Of a stretch of 34,535 nucleotides of DNA, positions 8,040 through 18,138 are shown piece after piece. The DNA is from an uncultured Bacilli bacterium. Its GTDB lineage: Bacteria > Bacillota_I > Bacilli_A > RF39 > UBA660. The position numbers and the translations under genes are program-made. The notes beneath the pieces were generated by a model. The model searched no databases. It saw nothing but the letters and a program-made list of their open reading frames with translations, and had not been told where the DNA came from. The stretch is taken from contig CANRDE010000011.1 in assembly GCA_947629325.1 (NCBI GenBank), positions 1-34,535 on the forward strand, written 5' to 3'. Position 1 is the stretch's first letter. The number at the start of each line of letters is the position of its first letter.

Positions 8040-8110
8040 TTATTAACATCGGATGATGCCCATAAACCTTTTATTTTTCTATTCACAAAATATTTTCCAC
8101 ATTCTTAACA
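8040..8110. other. Likely oriC: cluster of degenerate DnaA boxes
   Basis: In the rpmH-dnaA gap, 9-mers one mismatch from TTATNCACA occur at 8040-8048 (TTATTAACA), 8079-8087 (CTATTCACA) and 8093-8101 (TTTTCCACA), with a weaker one at 8102-8110. The AT-rich stretch to 8280 could serve as the unwinding element. Genes diverge here (minus to the left, plus to the right), as expected at a bidirectional origin. There is no perfect TTATCCACA. The dnaA-dnaN gap also has one near-match on the other strand (9686-9694), so a two-part origin is possible. The rest of 7956-8315 holds only the promoters listed. Confidence 0.55.
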
Positions 8111-8161
8111 AATAAGAAATGTTTTTTTATGTTTATTCTGTTAAAAAGTTAATTATATTTG

Positions 8162-8190
8162 TTGAATTTGTTTGAAAGTTTTTGTATCAT
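8162..8190 (+). promoter_or_regulatory. Possible distal dnaA promoter
   Basis: TTGAAT and TATCAT are 17 bases apart. This is a reasonable sigma-A-type pair, but in such AT-rich sequence chance matches are common. Confidence 0.35.
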
Positions 8191-8253
8191 AATTAATACC
8201 AAGAAAAATAATGTTGAAAAGATATTTGTTATTAACTTTTTTTAATTTTTTTC

Positions 8254-8282
8254 TTGTATAAAAAAACGTTTTACGTTAAAAT
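8254..8282 (+). promoter_or_regulatory. Possible proximal dnaA promoter
   Basis: TTGTAT and TAAAAT are 17 bases apart, ending 33 bases before the proposed dnaA start codon. It is close enough to leave a very short leader containing the ribosome binding site. Confidence 0.5.
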
Positions 8283-8315
8283 GAAATTGGGATTATTAGA
8301 TTGTGGGGTGAGGTA

Positions 8316-9683
8316 TTGAAAACACAAGACTTTTTTCAAAATTTCTTAAAAGAAATTGCGGAAGCTGTTAGTTCAGGTACTTATTCTATTTGGTTTAATG
8401 ATTTAAAGTTAATAAGTATGGACGATAAAGAAATTATTATTAAGGTACCTCTTCAAACTCACAAGACTATTTTAAAAACTACATATATGGAAATGTTAGA
8501 TGAAATAGCTCTTTCTCTAACAAATAAGCATTATGAATTTAAATTTTTAACTCAAGATGATTTAGATGAATTAAACATAACTAATGAGGAAAATATTGTT
8601 AAAGAAGAAGATATTATTGAAAAAAAAGAGACAAAATGGGAGACAAATTTAGACCCTAATCTCAATTTTGATAATTATGTTGTTGGAGAATCTAATCGAT
8701 TGGCTTTTGTTTCGGCTATGAATGTAGCTCAATCGCCTGGCACTATCCTTAATCCATTATTTATATATGGACGAAGTGGAATCGGCAAAACTCATTTAAT
8801 GCACGCTATTGGAAATTATATTACTGAACATTCTAATAAAAAAGTTTTATATACTACTAGCAATGATTTTAGAGATGAATACGCTGGAATTTCTAAACAA
8901 GAAAAAGGAAAAGAATCTCTAGAATATGCCAATAATTTCAAAAATAAATATCGAAACGTTGATGTATTAATTATAGATGATATTCAATTTTTAGTCGGAG
9001 CCGAATTAACTCAACAAGAATTTTTTTACACTTTTGAAGCTTTGCATCATGCTAATAAACAAATAATTATATCTAGTGATCGTAGTCCCGATGATTTAAA
9101 GAAAATTGAAGAAAGACTAAGAAGTCGATTTACTTGGGGATTACCAGTTGATATATACCCACCGGAATTTGAATTAAGATGTGAAATAATAAAACAAAAA
9201 CTAAAAAAGACAAGCATTAATAATAAAGTAAATCAAGATGTTATTGAATATATTGCCAATGCTTGTCCCAATGATGTACGCCATATTGAAGGAACCATAA
9301 ATAGATTATTAGCATATACCGCAATGATGGCTCCAGAAGTAATCACTCTAGATTTTACAATTGAAGCAATTAAAGATTATGTTAATATTAATATTTATCA
9401 AGAAAATACTATATCTCATATCCAGAAAGTTGTAGCGGATTTCTTTAAAATAACAGTCGATGATTTAAAAAGCAAAAGAAGAAGTAACAATATAGCAAGG
9501 CCTAGACATATTGCTATGTATCTATGTCGTATTGAAACAGAAGAAAATTTAGCTAAAATTGGCTTAGAATTTGGAGGAAGAGATCATTCAACTGTAGTTG
9601 CTAGTTGTGAAAAAATTAAAAGTGAATTAAAAAATAATACTACTCTTGATAATATGTTAAAAGAAATAAAATCTAAGTTATAA
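8316..9683 (+). CDS. dnaA: Chromosomal replication initiator protein DnaA
   Basis: DnaA binds DnaA boxes at oriC and opens the duplex to start replication. From the chosen start the protein has 455 residues. The N-terminal domain I is followed by an acidic linker (about 85-110). The AAA+ domain has P-loop YGRSGIGKTHL near residue 152, Walker B VLIIDDIQFL, and the sensor and arginine-finger region RLRSRFTWGLPVDI. The C-terminal domain IV ends with the signature GGRDHSTVVASCEKI. The track begins at the TTG at 8301, but the TTG at 8316 lies about 7 bases after GGGG in GGGGTGAGG and aligns with family starts, so I prefer it. The gene is followed by dnaN, the standard order. Confidence 0.97.
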   Translation: MKTQDFFQNFLKEIAEAVSSGTYSIWFNDLKLISMDDKEIIIKVPLQTHKTILKTTYMEMLDEIALSLTNKHYEFKFLTQDDLDELNITNEENIVKEEDIIEKKETKWETNLDPNLNFDNYVVGESNRLAFVSAMNVAQSPGTILNPLFIYGRSGIGKTHLMHAIGNYITEHSNKKVLYTTSNDFRDEYAGISKQEKGKESLEYANNFKNKYRNVDVLIIDDIQFLVGAELTQQEFFYTFEALHHANKQIIISSDRSPDDLKKIEERLRSRFTWGLPVDIYPPEFELRCEIIKQKLKKTSINNKVNQDVIEYIANACPNDVRHIEGTINRLLAYTAMMAPEVITLDFTIEAIKDYVNINIYQENTISHIQKVVADFFKITVDDLKSKRRSNNIARPRHIAMYLCRIETEENLAKIGLEFGGRDHSTVVASCEKIKSELKNNTTLDNMLKEIKSKL

Positions 9684-9814
9684 AAATGTGAAAAAAAATA
9701 TAATAAAAATTAGAAAAAATAGTAGTTAAAGTTAATAAAATTAAAGTTTTCAACAATTATAACAGTATAATAAAAAAAATAATATTACTAATAAAAAAGA
9801 AAGAAGGAAATAAA

Positions 9815-10933
9815 ATGAAATTTGTAATTGATAAGAATATTTTATTAGAAGCTCTTACTAATGTAACTAAAGCCATAGGAACTAGAACAACAATTCCCAT
9901 ATTGAACGGAATAAAATTTGATTTAACAGATAATGAATTAAGTTTATTAGCTAGTGATTCAGAATTAACTATAAAAATTATCATACCTGAAAAAGATATT
10001 AAATCTATTGAAAAAACTGGAAGCATGATTATTCAAAGTAAATTTATATTAGAATTAATAAGAAAAATGCCTTCTGATATAATATCTTTTGAAGCAATAG
10101 ATAATAGTAAAATAAAAATTTATACTGATAATAATGAATATAATCTTAATTGTTATGATATTAATGATTATCCACATATTGCTTTAGAAGAAACAAAAGA
10201 ACCTATAACAATTAAAGCAGAAACATTAAAAGAAATAATAAATGAAACATCTTATGCCGTATCTACTCAAGAAGTAAGACCTTTATTAACCGGTGTTAAT
10301 TTAAAGATAAATGGGGATATGTTAGAATGTATTGCGACCGATTCTTATAGACTATCTAAAAAGAATATTAAATTAGATAATGCTGTTAATAATTCCATAA
10401 ATATTGTTATTCCTGGTAAAAGTATTAATGAACTTGAAAAAATGTTAACAACAGAAGATGATGTTATAATGCATATATTTAGTAATAAGATTTTATTTCA
10501 TTATAAAAATATTCAATTTCAAACAAATTTATTAAATGGTACTTATCCTGATACAAATCATTTTATTCCTAAAGAATTTGCCTATATGATAAATTTAGAC
10601 TTAAAAGCTTTTAATGATGCGGTTGATAGAGCTTCATTATTAACTCAAAGTAAAGATAAAAACATTGTTAGAGTTTTAGTGGATGATAAAAAAATGGTAA
10701 TAACATCAAGTGCCAGTGAGATTGGTAAAACCGAAGAAACATTAGCAATTGAGTGTAGTAATAAAGAAAAATTGGATATTGCTTTTAGTTCAAGATATAT
10801 GTTAGAAGCCCTTAAGGTTATTAAAGATGATAATATTTTATTACTAATAAATAGCGATGATAAACCAATTTTGATTAAATCTGTCAAAGATGAATCATTA
10901 ATAGAATTGATATTACCAGTAAAAACATATTAA
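9815..10933 (+). CDS. dnaN: DNA polymerase III beta subunit (sliding clamp)
   Basis: The beta clamp encircles DNA and tethers the replicative polymerase and repair proteins. The 372-residue product has the three-fold clamp repeat. Visible family segments are TIPILNGIKFD near residue 30, the second-domain segment RPLLTGVNLKI with TDSYRLS, and the third-domain end with MLEALKV and the C-terminal ILPVKTY, where bacterial clamps usually end LxPVRx. The ATG at 9815 is preceded by AGAAGGAAATAAA. A 131-base gap separates it from dnaA, with AT-rich sequence and one near-DnaA box. A terminator follows the gene. Confidence 0.97.
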   Translation: MKFVIDKNILLEALTNVTKAIGTRTTIPILNGIKFDLTDNELSLLASDSELTIKIIIPEKDIKSIEKTGSMIIQSKFILELIRKMPSDIISFEAIDNSKIKIYTDNNEYNLNCYDINDYPHIALEETKEPITIKAETLKEIINETSYAVSTQEVRPLLTGVNLKINGDMLECIATDSYRLSKKNIKLDNAVNNSINIVIPGKSINELEKMLTTEDDVIMHIFSNKILFHYKNIQFQTNLLNGTYPDTNHFIPKEFAYMINLDLKAFNDAVDRASLLTQSKDKNIVRVLVDDKKMVITSSASEIGKTEETLAIECSNKEKLDIAFSSRYMLEALKVIKDDNILLLINSDDKPILIKSVKDESLIELILPVKTY

Positions 10934-10963
10934 AAAGTTAGAATTTTTATTCTAATTTTTTTT
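10932..10963 (+). terminator. Terminator after dnaN
   Basis: AAAAAGTTAGAA pairs with TTCTAATTTTT around a small T/A loop and runs on into a T tract. It overlaps the dnaN stop codon. The A-T-rich stem is weak, so some read-through to the next gene is likely. Confidence 0.6.
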
Positions 10964-11045
10964 AATTAATATAATTATAATCTAAGAAATGACAAATTTT
11001 TTAAAATATTTATGATATATTAAATTGCAATTTCAGGAGGATTTT

Positions 11046-11486
11046 GTGGAAAATTATATAATTACTAACAAAACAATTGCAATTGCAAAAAATGATAATC
11101 AAACCATTATATATGATGTTGATAAAGTGAGAATTATTAACAAAAGTTTTAAAAAAATCATCAATGATAATTGTATTTATTATGGAAGTACTTTAGATGG
11201 AAGAAAAAAATATATTGAAAAATTATTAAATATTAAATATAAAGTCCCTATACTTATTTCCGAAAGAAAAAAATTGATTTTTATCCCCATTAATTCCTTT
11301 AGAAGCAAAGAAAGTTTATTAATAAATTATAATAAAATCAAAAACTATGTGGAAATAACCAATAAATTATTTCTAACATGTATAAATAATCAAGAATTCG
11401 ATTTAAATATTTCCAAATATAGTCTTGATAAATTACTAGTTAATGCTATTAAAATTGTTAATATTTTAAATTGGCAAAAATATTAA
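11046..11486 (+). CDS. ComK-family-like protein (competence transcription factor homologue)
   Basis: A 146-residue protein that looks like a short member of the ComK family, the DNA-binding activator of competence genes in Bacillus. The order of family segments is preserved: N-terminal NYIITNKTIAIAKND (about 3-17), TIIYD, then IINKSFKKIINDNCIYYGSTLDGRKK (about 30-55; ComK has QIVDRSCRFFGSSYAGRK), then KVPILISERKKLIFIP (about 66-81; ComK has PPIMVDPSNQIFLFP), and a C-terminal NNQEFDLNISKYSLDKLL. The ComK C terminus after that point is largely missing (Bacillus ComK is about 190 residues). The track starts at TTG 11025, but the GTG at 11046 follows AGGAGG at 5 bases and is the better start. It occupies the dnaN-recF slot normally held by the S4-domain gene yaaA. 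Whether it activates transcription is inference. Confidence 0.7.
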   Translation: MENYIITNKTIAIAKNDNQTIIYDVDKVRIINKSFKKIINDNCIYYGSTLDGRKKYIEKLLNIKYKVPILISERKKLIFIPINSFRSKESLLINYNKIKNYVEITNKLFLTCINNQEFDLNISKYSLDKLLVNAIKIVNILNWQKY

Positions 11487-11493
11487 AATTTTG

Positions 11494-11522
11494 TTTAAAA
11501 ATAGCTTCTATTGTGTTATAAT
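11494..11522 (+). promoter_or_regulatory. Probable promoter for recF-gyrB-gyrA
   Basis: An extended -10 element, TGT followed by TATAAT (11517-11522), with TTTAAA 17 bases upstream. It lies just after the ComK-like gene and 66 bases before recF. Confidence 0.6.
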
Positions 11523-11588
11523 TATTAATAGGTATAGGAGTACTTAAAATACCATTTTATTAAATTAAACATAAAAGAAAGGCTAAAT

Positions 11589-12677
11589 ATGAAAATCAAC
11601 TCATTAAAATTAGTTAATTTTAGAAATTATTCTAATATATTTTTAAAATTTAATAAAAATATAAATATTATTTATGGAAATAATGGGTTTGGTAAAACAA
11701 ATTTAGTGGAGGCAATATACACATTATCTTTAACAAAATCTTTTCGGACTGCAAATGATCGTAATTTAATAAAAAAAGGGGAGTTAAGTACTAAAATAGA
11801 AGGAGAAGTAGAGACAAATACCTGTAATAATTATCAGATTATTATTAATAATGATGGAAAAAAGGTAAAAATAGATAATAAAATGATTTCCAAAATGAGT
11901 GAATATATTTCAAATATTAATATAGTTTTATTAGAGCCAGAAGAACAAACAATTTTTAAAGCTTCACCGCAGTTACGCAGAAAATTATTAAATATTGAAA
12001 TAAGTCAATTGAGAAAAGAATATATAATATACTTAAATAATTATAATAAAACAATGAAACAAAGAAATTTTTATTTGAGAGAATTATATGTTAATGGCAA
12101 TGCCAGTCGAGAATACTTAGATATACTAACCAAAAAAATGTTAGAATATGGTTATAAAATTTATCGGTTTCGAAATGAATTTATTGAAAAAATTAATAAA
12201 TATATTGGTCAGGCATTTTTCAATATTCAAAATTCAGGAGAATTATTTGTAAAATATGTTTCTGATTATAATAATAAAACAGAAGAAGAAATATTAAAAA
12301 ATTATCAAAAGAATTATGAAAAAGAAATAGTAATGGGAAAAACACTCAATGGAATTCATCATGATGATATAGTTTTTTATTTAGATAATCATAATATAAG
12401 TGAATGGGGCAGTAATGGCCAACAAAAAAGTGCTATTTTAGCATTTAAATTAGCTGAAATTGCAATAATCAGAGAAGAAAAAGGGATGAATCCCATATTA
12501 ATTTTAGATGATTTATTTAGTGCTTTAGATAGAAATAAAATAAAAAATATTTTAAGTGTTTTGAATGAAGATATTCAAACTTTTATTACAACGACTGACT
12601 TAAAAATAATTAATAAAGATTTAATTAATAAAGCTCTAGTATTTAAATTACAAAATAATGAGATTAAGGAGGTATAA
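11589..12677 (+). CDS. recF: DNA replication and repair protein RecF
   Basis: RecF is an SMC-like ATPase that loads RecA at gaps with RecO and RecR. The 362-residue product has the family start [13 protein letters not shown], Walker [14 protein letters not shown] near residue 30, the signature segment [20 protein letters not shown], and Walker [13 protein letters not shown] near residue 305. It starts with ATG 8 bases after GAAAGG. The gyrB ribosome binding site AAGGAGG lies inside its last codons, so recF and gyrB are translated from one message. Confidence 0.96.
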   Translation: MKINSLKLVNFRNYSNIFLKFNKNINIIYGNNGFGKTNLVEAIYTLSLTKSFRTANDRNLIKKGELSTKIEGEVETNTCNNYQIIINNDGKKVKIDNKMISKMSEYISNINIVLLEPEEQTIFKASPQLRRKLLNIEISQLRKEYIIYLNNYNKTMKQRNFYLRELYVNGNASREYLDILTKKMLEYGYKIYRFRNEFIEKINKYIGQAFFNIQNSGELFVKYVSDYNNKTEEEILKNYQKNYEKEIVMGKTLNGIHHDDIVFYLDNHNISEWGSNGQQKSAILAFKLAEIAIIREEKGMNPILILDDLFSALDRNKIKNILSVLNEDIQTFITTTDLKIINKDLINKALVFKLQNNEIKEV

Positions 12678-12678
12678 T

Positions 12679-14607
12679 ATGGATAATAAAGATTTACATT
12701 ATAGTGATAGCGATATACAAGTTTTAGAAGGTTTAGAAGCGGTCCGAAAAAGACCAGGAATGTATATAGGAACAACAGACGTTAAAGGATTACATCATTT
12801 GGTTTGGGAAATTGTTGATAACTCAATTGATGAAGCTTTAGCAGGTTTTTGTAATCATATCGAAGTTTTTATTAATAAAGATAATTCAATTACGGTAAGA
12901 GATAATGGTCGAGGAATTCCAGTTGGAATTCACCCTAAAACTGGTATTTCTACTGTGGAAACAGTTTATACTGTTCTCCATGCTGGTGGTAAATTTGGTG
13001 GAGGCGGTTATAAAGTCAGTGGTGGCTTACATGGAGTTGGAGCATCGGTTGTTAATGCCTTATCAAAGTGGGTAACCGTTACCGTTTATAAAGATGGAAA
13101 AATATATGAAACAAAATTTGAAAATGGTGGAAAAACAGTCCAAAAATTAAAAGTAATTGGTGATTGTGAGGCAAATAGAACAGGTACGACTGTATCATTT
13201 AAGCCGGATCCAGAGATATTTGATACTGATATTTATGATTATGAAACATTGAAAGTCAGAATTAGAGAATTAGCCTTTTTAAATAAGGGACTTTCCCTAA
13301 CTATAAGAGATGACAGAGATGAGGAAGATACCACGGGTGAAACTTTTCTTTATGAAGGCGGAATTAGTGAATATGTTAGATTTATTAATCAAGGTAAGAC
13401 TCCGATTCATGAAGATATTATTCATTTAAATGGGGAAAAAGATGGCATAATGTTTGAAGTAGCTCTTCAATATAATTCTGGTTATAATGAAAATATTTAT
13501 TCCTTTGTAAATAATATTAATACTCATGATGGTGGTACTCATGAGGATGGAGTAAAAAGAGCATTAGTTAGAGTGATAAATAATTATGCCAGAAAAAATA
13601 ATATTTTAAAAGAAAAAGATGAGAATTTAAGAGAAGATGATGTTAAAGAAGGTATTACTATGATAATATCTTGTAAACATCCCAATCCTCAATTTGAAGG
13701 GCAAACAAAAGGTAGATTGGGAAATTCTGAAGTAAAAAATTTAGCCGATAGTGTATTTGCTGAAGGTTTTGAACAATTTTTATTAGAAAATCCTGATGAT
13801 GCAAGAATAATAATTAATAAAGCTGTTTTAGCAAGAGATGCTAGACTTGCTGCCAAAAGAGCAAGAGAGGCAACCAGAAAAAGTGATTTAACCATTGGTA
13901 GTTTTTTTGGTAAGCTATCTGATTGTAAGAGTAAAGATCCAGTAGTTTCTGAAATTTTCATTGTCGAAGGTGATAGTGCCGGAGGTTCTGCTAAACAAGG
14001 TAGAGATTCTATCACTCAAGCCATTTTACCTTTAAGAGGAAAAATCTTAAATGTGGAGAAGGCTAGATTAGATAAAGCCTTAGGCAATGAAGAAATTAAA
14101 TCAATAATAACTGCATTTGGAACGGGGATTGGAGAATATTTTGATTTATCTAAATTAAGATATCATAAGATTATAATTATGACCGATGCCGATGTGGATG
14201 GAGCCCATATTAGAGTTCTATTGTTAACATTATTTTATAGATATTTTAAGCCTATAGTAGAGGCTGGCCATGTTTTTGCTGCTCAGCCACCATTATTTAG
14301 AATTACCCATGGTAAAACCAGAAAGTATGTCTTGGACGAAGCCGAAAAGGATGCCTATTTAGCTTCACTTCCCGAAAATGCTCGAAATAGGGCTGAAGTT
14401 ACCCGAATGAAAGGTCTTGGGGAAATGGATGCTGATGAATTAAATGAAACGACCATGGATATTAATAAAAGAGTATTAAGAAAAATAACTGTAAATGATT
14501 GTATATCAGCCGATGCAATTTTTGAAAAACTTATGGGTGATGAAGTAGAGCCAAGAAGAGAATTTATAGAAGAATATGCTCGAACAGTTAAAAATCTAGA
14601 TATTTAG
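12679..14607 (+). CDS. gyrB: DNA gyrase subunit B
   Basis: ATPase subunit of gyrase, which introduces negative supercoils with GyrA. The protein has 642 residues from the ATG at 12679. The track start at 12658 is inside recF, while 12679 follows AAGGAGG perfectly. The GHKL ATPase domain shows [14 protein letters not shown] and [11 protein letters not shown], with the ATP-lid segment [19 protein letters not shown]. The TOPRIM domain has [15 protein letters not shown] and [12 protein letters not shown], with [12 protein letters not shown] for metal binding. The C-terminal tail has RMKGLGEMD. The sequence is regular and complete. Confidence 0.98.
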   Translation: MDNKDLHYSDSDIQVLEGLEAVRKRPGMYIGTTDVKGLHHLVWEIVDNSIDEALAGFCNHIEVFINKDNSITVRDNGRGIPVGIHPKTGISTVETVYTVLHAGGKFGGGGYKVSGGLHGVGASVVNALSKWVTVTVYKDGKIYETKFENGGKTVQKLKVIGDCEANRTGTTVSFKPDPEIFDTDIYDYETLKVRIRELAFLNKGLSLTIRDDRDEEDTTGETFLYEGGISEYVRFINQGKTPIHEDIIHLNGEKDGIMFEVALQYNSGYNENIYSFVNNINTHDGGTHEDGVKRALVRVINNYARKNNILKEKDENLREDDVKEGITMIISCKHPNPQFEGQTKGRLGNSEVKNLADSVFAEGFEQFLLENPDDARIIINKAVLARDARLAAKRAREATRKSDLTIGSFFGKLSDCKSKDPVVSEIFIVEGDSAGGSAKQGRDSITQAILPLRGKILNVEKARLDKALGNEEIKSIITAFGTGIGEYFDLSKLRYHKIIIMTDADVDGAHIRVLLLTLFYRYFKPIVEAGHVFAAQPPLFRITHGKTRKYVLDEAEKDAYLASLPENARNRAEVTRMKGLGEMDADELNETTMDINKRVLRKITVNDCISADAIFEKLMGDEVEPRREFIEEYARTVKNLDI

Positions 14608-14618
14608 GGAGGTTATTA

Positions 14619-17147
14619 ATGGAAAATGAAGATTTAAAAAATGAAACAAATATTGAAGAAAGCAATGAAGACACTAAAATAAATGCATATGGTGGTGATT
14701 TTCATGAAAAAGATAGCCAAACAGAAAATAATATTGTAGATGAGGTTAAAGATTCATTTTTGGATTATTCAGTTAGTGTAATTACCTCAAGAGCTATTCC
14801 TGATTTAAGAGATGGTTTAAAGCCAGTACATAGAAGAATTCTGTGGTCAATGTATGAAGAAGGAAATACGCCTGATAAACCTCATCGTAAATCAGCCACA
14901 ACCGTTGGTAATGTAATGGGAGCTTATCATCCTCATGGTGATAGTTCAATATATGATGCAATGGTTAGATTAGCTCAAGACTTTAATCAAAGATATATGT
15001 TGGTAGATGGTCATGGTAATTTTGGTAATATTGAAGGTGATAGTGCCGCTGCTTATCGTTATACTGAAGCCAGATTAGCTAAAATTTCTTTAGAATTATT
15101 AAAAGATATTAATAAAGAAACTGTAGATATGACAACTAATTATGATGAAACAAAGCTTGAGCCAACTGTATTACCTTCAAGATTCCCAAACATACTAGTT
15201 AATGGAGCCATGGGAATAGCTGTTGGTATGGCTACCAATATTCCTCCTCATAATTTATCCGAAGTTATTGATGGTTGTGTGGCATATATTGATAATCCTG
15301 AGATTGATACTTTGGGATTAATGCAATATATTAAAGGTCCGGATTTTCCTACCGGTGGTGTAATTTTAGGAAATTCTGGCATTAAAAAAGCCTATGAAAC
15401 TGGTAGAGGATCAATAACAATTCGAAGCAGAGCTTATATTGAAGAAAATCATGGCAAAAATGAAATTATAATTACGGAAGTTCCATATGGCGTTAATACA
15501 ATGGAGCTTAAAAATAAAGTAGCAGAATTAGTACATAATAAAATTATTGATGGAATTACAGATTATCATACTGATTTAAAAGATGGGGTAAAAATCACAA
15601 TAACATTAAAAAAGGATGCAAATCCTCAGGTTGTATTAAATAATTTATACAAACATACAGCCTTTCAAACTAATTATGGCATTATTTTATTGATGCTTGA
15701 TAATGGTACCCCAAGAACTTTAGGGTTGAAACAAATTATTTCTAAGTATATTGATCATCAAAAAGAAGTTATTATTAGAAGAACACAATATGATTTAGCT
15801 AGGGATGAAAAAAGGGTACACATATTAGAGGGCTATAAAATTGCTCAAGATAATATTGATGAAGTAATAAGTATTATTAAAACCGCCGATGATGATGCCG
15901 ACGCTAAAGAAAAATTAATGAGTCGGTTTGAATTGGATGATGCTCAAACAGATGCAATTTTAGAATTAAAATTGCGAAGATTAACTAGCCTTGAACGTGA
16001 CAAAATAGAAGAAGAATTAAGTTCATTGCTAAACGAAATAGAAGAATTAAAAAGCATATTAGCGTCAGAAGAAAAGGTTTTAAATATAATTAAAACCGAA
16101 TTACTGGAAATTAAAGAAAAATATGGTGATGAAAGAAGAACTACTATTGATATGACTGCCATTGAATATATTGAAGACGAATCTTTAATTCCAGAAGAAG
16201 ATTCCATTATCGTCATAACAGATAAGGGATATATTAAAAGAACCAAAAATGATACTTTTAAAGTTCAAAACCGAGGTGGCGTTGGTATAAAGGGTGTAAC
16301 AACTAACGATGAAGATTATGTTAATCATTTAATTAATTTGTCATCGCATGATTATGTAATGTTCTTTACAAATAAAGGTAAAGTTTATAGGTTAAAAGGC
16401 TATGAAATTCCTGAATTTAGCCGTCAATCTAAAGGTTTACCAATTATTAATCTTTTAGCAATTGAAAAAGGTGAAAAAATTAATTCAGTTGTTAGAATTA
16501 AAAGAGATGAAGATACATATAAATACTTAATGTTTGCCACTAAGAAGGGAATTGTTAAGAAAACAATACTATCTGAATTTGAAAATATACGTACATCCGG
16601 CAAATTATGTATTAATTTAAATGATAATGATGAGCTATTAGATGTTAAAAAGACTACTGGAAATAGTATAATTTTATTAGGAAGCAGTCATGGCCGAATG
16701 GTAAAATTTGATGAAAAAGAAATTAGGTCTATGGGTAGAACAGCCACTGGAGTTAAAGGAATTAATTTAGATGGTGGAGAATGTATATGTTTTGAAGTAG
16801 TTGAAGAAGATTCAACAATATTGTTAGTAACAGAAAAAGGTTATGGAAAACGTACAAATGTTTGCAACTTTAGACAAACAAAACGTGGTAGTAAAGGTGT
16901 TTTAGCTCTTAATGTAACTGATAAAAATGGAAATTTGGTAGCTGCAAAGGTTGCAGATGAAGATAAAGATGTAATTGTTATGACTAATGCTGGTATAACT
17001 ATTAAACTTCCAATAAATCAAATATCTATTTTAGGAAGAGTTACTCAAGGTTTAAGATTAATTTCATTAAAAGAAAATCAAAATGTTGCCACAATTAGCA
17101 TTGTTGATAAAGTAGAAAACAGTAATGAAGAAGAACAAGAAAGTTAG
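14619..17147 (+). CDS. gyrA: DNA gyrase subunit A
   Basis: Breakage-reunion subunit of gyrase. The protein has 842 residues. An N-terminal acidic extension of about 35 residues precedes the conserved core, which starts at [22 protein letters not shown]. The catalytic tyrosine is in [11 protein letters not shown]. The quinolone-determining stretch reads [20 protein letters not shown], keeping the serine and aspartate (positions 83 and 87 in E. coli numbering), so no classical resistance change is seen. The C-terminal beta-pinwheel repeats include a divergent GyrA box QNRGGVG, where most gyrases have R or K in place of the last V. The ATG follows GGGAGG. The stop codon lies in a terminator hairpin. 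Confidence 0.97.
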   Translation: MENEDLKNETNIEESNEDTKINAYGGDFHEKDSQTENNIVDEVKDSFLDYSVSVITSRAIPDLRDGLKPVHRRILWSMYEEGNTPDKPHRKSATTVGNVMGAYHPHGDSSIYDAMVRLAQDFNQRYMLVDGHGNFGNIEGDSAAAYRYTEARLAKISLELLKDINKETVDMTTNYDETKLEPTVLPSRFPNILVNGAMGIAVGMATNIPPHNLSEVIDGCVAYIDNPEIDTLGLMQYIKGPDFPTGGVILGNSGIKKAYETGRGSITIRSRAYIEENHGKNEIIITEVPYGVNTMELKNKVAELVHNKIIDGITDYHTDLKDGVKITITLKKDANPQVVLNNLYKHTAFQTNYGIILLMLDNGTPRTLGLKQIISKYIDHQKEVIIRRTQYDLARDEKRVHILEGYKIAQDNIDEVISIIKTADDDADAKEKLMSRFELDDAQTDAILELKLRRLTSLERDKIEEELSSLLNEIEELKSILASEEKVLNIIKTELLEIKEKYGDERRTTIDMTAIEYIEDESLIPEEDSIIVITDKGYIKRTKNDTFKVQNRGGVGIKGVTTNDEDYVNHLINLSSHDYVMFFTNKGKVYRLKGYEIPEFSRQSKGLPIINLLAIEKGEKINSVVRIKRDEDTYKYLMFATKKGIVKKTILSEFENIRTSGKLCINLNDNDELLDVKKTTGNSIILLGSSHGRMVKFDEKEIRSMGRTATGVKGINLDGGECICFEVVEEDSTILLVTEKGYGKRTNVCNFRQTKRGSKGVLALNVTDKNGNLVAAKVADEDKDVIVMTNAGITIKLPINQISILGRVTQGLRLISLKENQNVATISIVDKVENSNEEEQES

Positions 17148-17166
17148 CATAGTTGCTAACTTTTTT
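17143..17166 (+). terminator. Terminator after gyrA
   Basis: GTTAGCA pairs perfectly with TGCTAAC around a 4-base loop and is followed by six T. The stop codon of gyrA is part of the left arm. Confidence 0.9.
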
Positions 17167-17252
17167 ATAAAAGCCATTGACCTAATTTTATAATTAGGAT
17201 TTGTAAATATAAATTAAAACAAATAAGCTGTACAATTTAAAAGTCTTAATTT

Positions 17253-17268
17253 TATTTCCCGGGAAATA
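17253..17268. promoter_or_regulatory. Noc-binding site (NBS) 1
   Basis: TATTTCCCGGGAAATA, a perfect palindrome identical to the known Bacillus Noc consensus. Confidence 0.85.
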
Positions 17269-17287
17269 TTTGGTTTACATAATATTA

Positions 17288-17303
17288 TGTTTCATGTGAA
17301 ACA
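17288..17303. promoter_or_regulatory. parS site 1
   Basis: TGTTTCATGTGAAACA, one base from the parS consensus TGTTTCACGTGAAACA. The change is in the central CG. Its centre lies 35 bases from that of NBS 1. Confidence 0.85.
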
Positions 17304-17565
17304 TTTCTTTTATGAAGATTTTTAACATAGTGTACAATAAGTAAGCTTTAAATAAAAAATCGATGTGTTATAAAATTAAAATATTATTTATGATTGTAAA
17401 AAACTCTAAAACATAAAAATGTTAAAAATTAAGTATAAAGTTAACTATAAATAAATAGTAAAATGAAAAAGTCAAATCAAAATTAATAAGAGAACTAATT
17501 TTTAAATAAAGTAATCGATCATCACATTAAAATCCAATAATTTAACCAACTTTATTTATATAAAT

Positions 17566-17581
17566 TATTTCCCGGGAAATA
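17566..17581. promoter_or_regulatory. Noc-binding site (NBS) 2
   Basis: TATTTCCCGGGAAATA, perfect consensus, extended to an 18-bp palindrome by flanking T and A. Confidence 0.85.
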
Positions 17582-17601
17582 ATTAGTTTACATAATATTA
17601 T

Positions 17602-17617
17602 TGTTTCACGTGAAACA
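17602..17617. promoter_or_regulatory. parS site 2
   Basis: TGTTTCACGTGAAACA, identical to the Bacillus parS consensus. Its centre lies 36 bases from that of NBS 2. Confidence 0.92.
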
Positions 17618-17883
17618 TCCATATTTTAATAATAAAATGTTTTAACATAGTCAACAATCATATATTAAATGTATTTATAGAATTCTTACACTCGTAAATA
17701 CCAATCAAATTTTTTATATTAATTTTAAAATAGCTAAAAGTAATTGCGTCAAAAATGGATATTTTAAACATTATGAATGCTGTCAATTGTAAATTTGAAG
17801 AAATAAGTGTTTTTAATTCATTCAAAGCAAATAATCTGATGAACTATAAAATTTAATAATTTAGCCAACTTTATTTATGAAAA

Positions 17884-17899
17884 TATTTCCCAGGAAATA
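17884..17899. promoter_or_regulatory. Noc-binding site (NBS) 3
   Basis: TATTTCCCAGGAAATA, one base off the palindrome in the centre. Confidence 0.8.
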
Positions 17900-17918
17900 A
17901 TTAGTTTACATAATACTA

Positions 17919-17934
17919 CGTTTCACGTGAAACA
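17919..17934. promoter_or_regulatory. parS site 3
   Basis: CGTTTCACGTGAAACA, consensus except for the outermost base. Its centre lies 35 bases from that of NBS 3. Confidence 0.88.
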
Positions 17935-18122
17935 TAATTAAAGATTTCATTTATTTTGCTTTCTATATTGATGACATTAGATAAATATTGAACTATTTAT
18001 TTGTGTTTTTTGACAAATTTTAATTTATGACTTTTTACTTATTAAAATGAATTACACAAAGCCATTTCAAAAATTACCTACAATATTTAACAATCAACTG
18101 GACATACTTGTAAACGCAAAAA

Positions 18123-18138
18123 TATTTCCCGGGAAATA
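18123..18138. promoter_or_regulatory. Noc-binding site (NBS) 4, without a parS partner
   Basis: TATTTCCCGGGAAATA, perfect. The shared GTTTACATAATA follows, but the place where a parS would fall (about 18158-18173) reads ATTTCTAAAAATATCT, which is not a site. Confidence 0.85.

Noticed and set aside
17755-17856. 33-codon ORF (MDILNIMNAVNCKFEE...) between array units 2 and 3
   Set aside because: No ribosome binding site, no recognisable domain, and its 3' end overlaps the repeated flank of unit 3 (ATTTAATAATTTAGCC), so it is likely chance.
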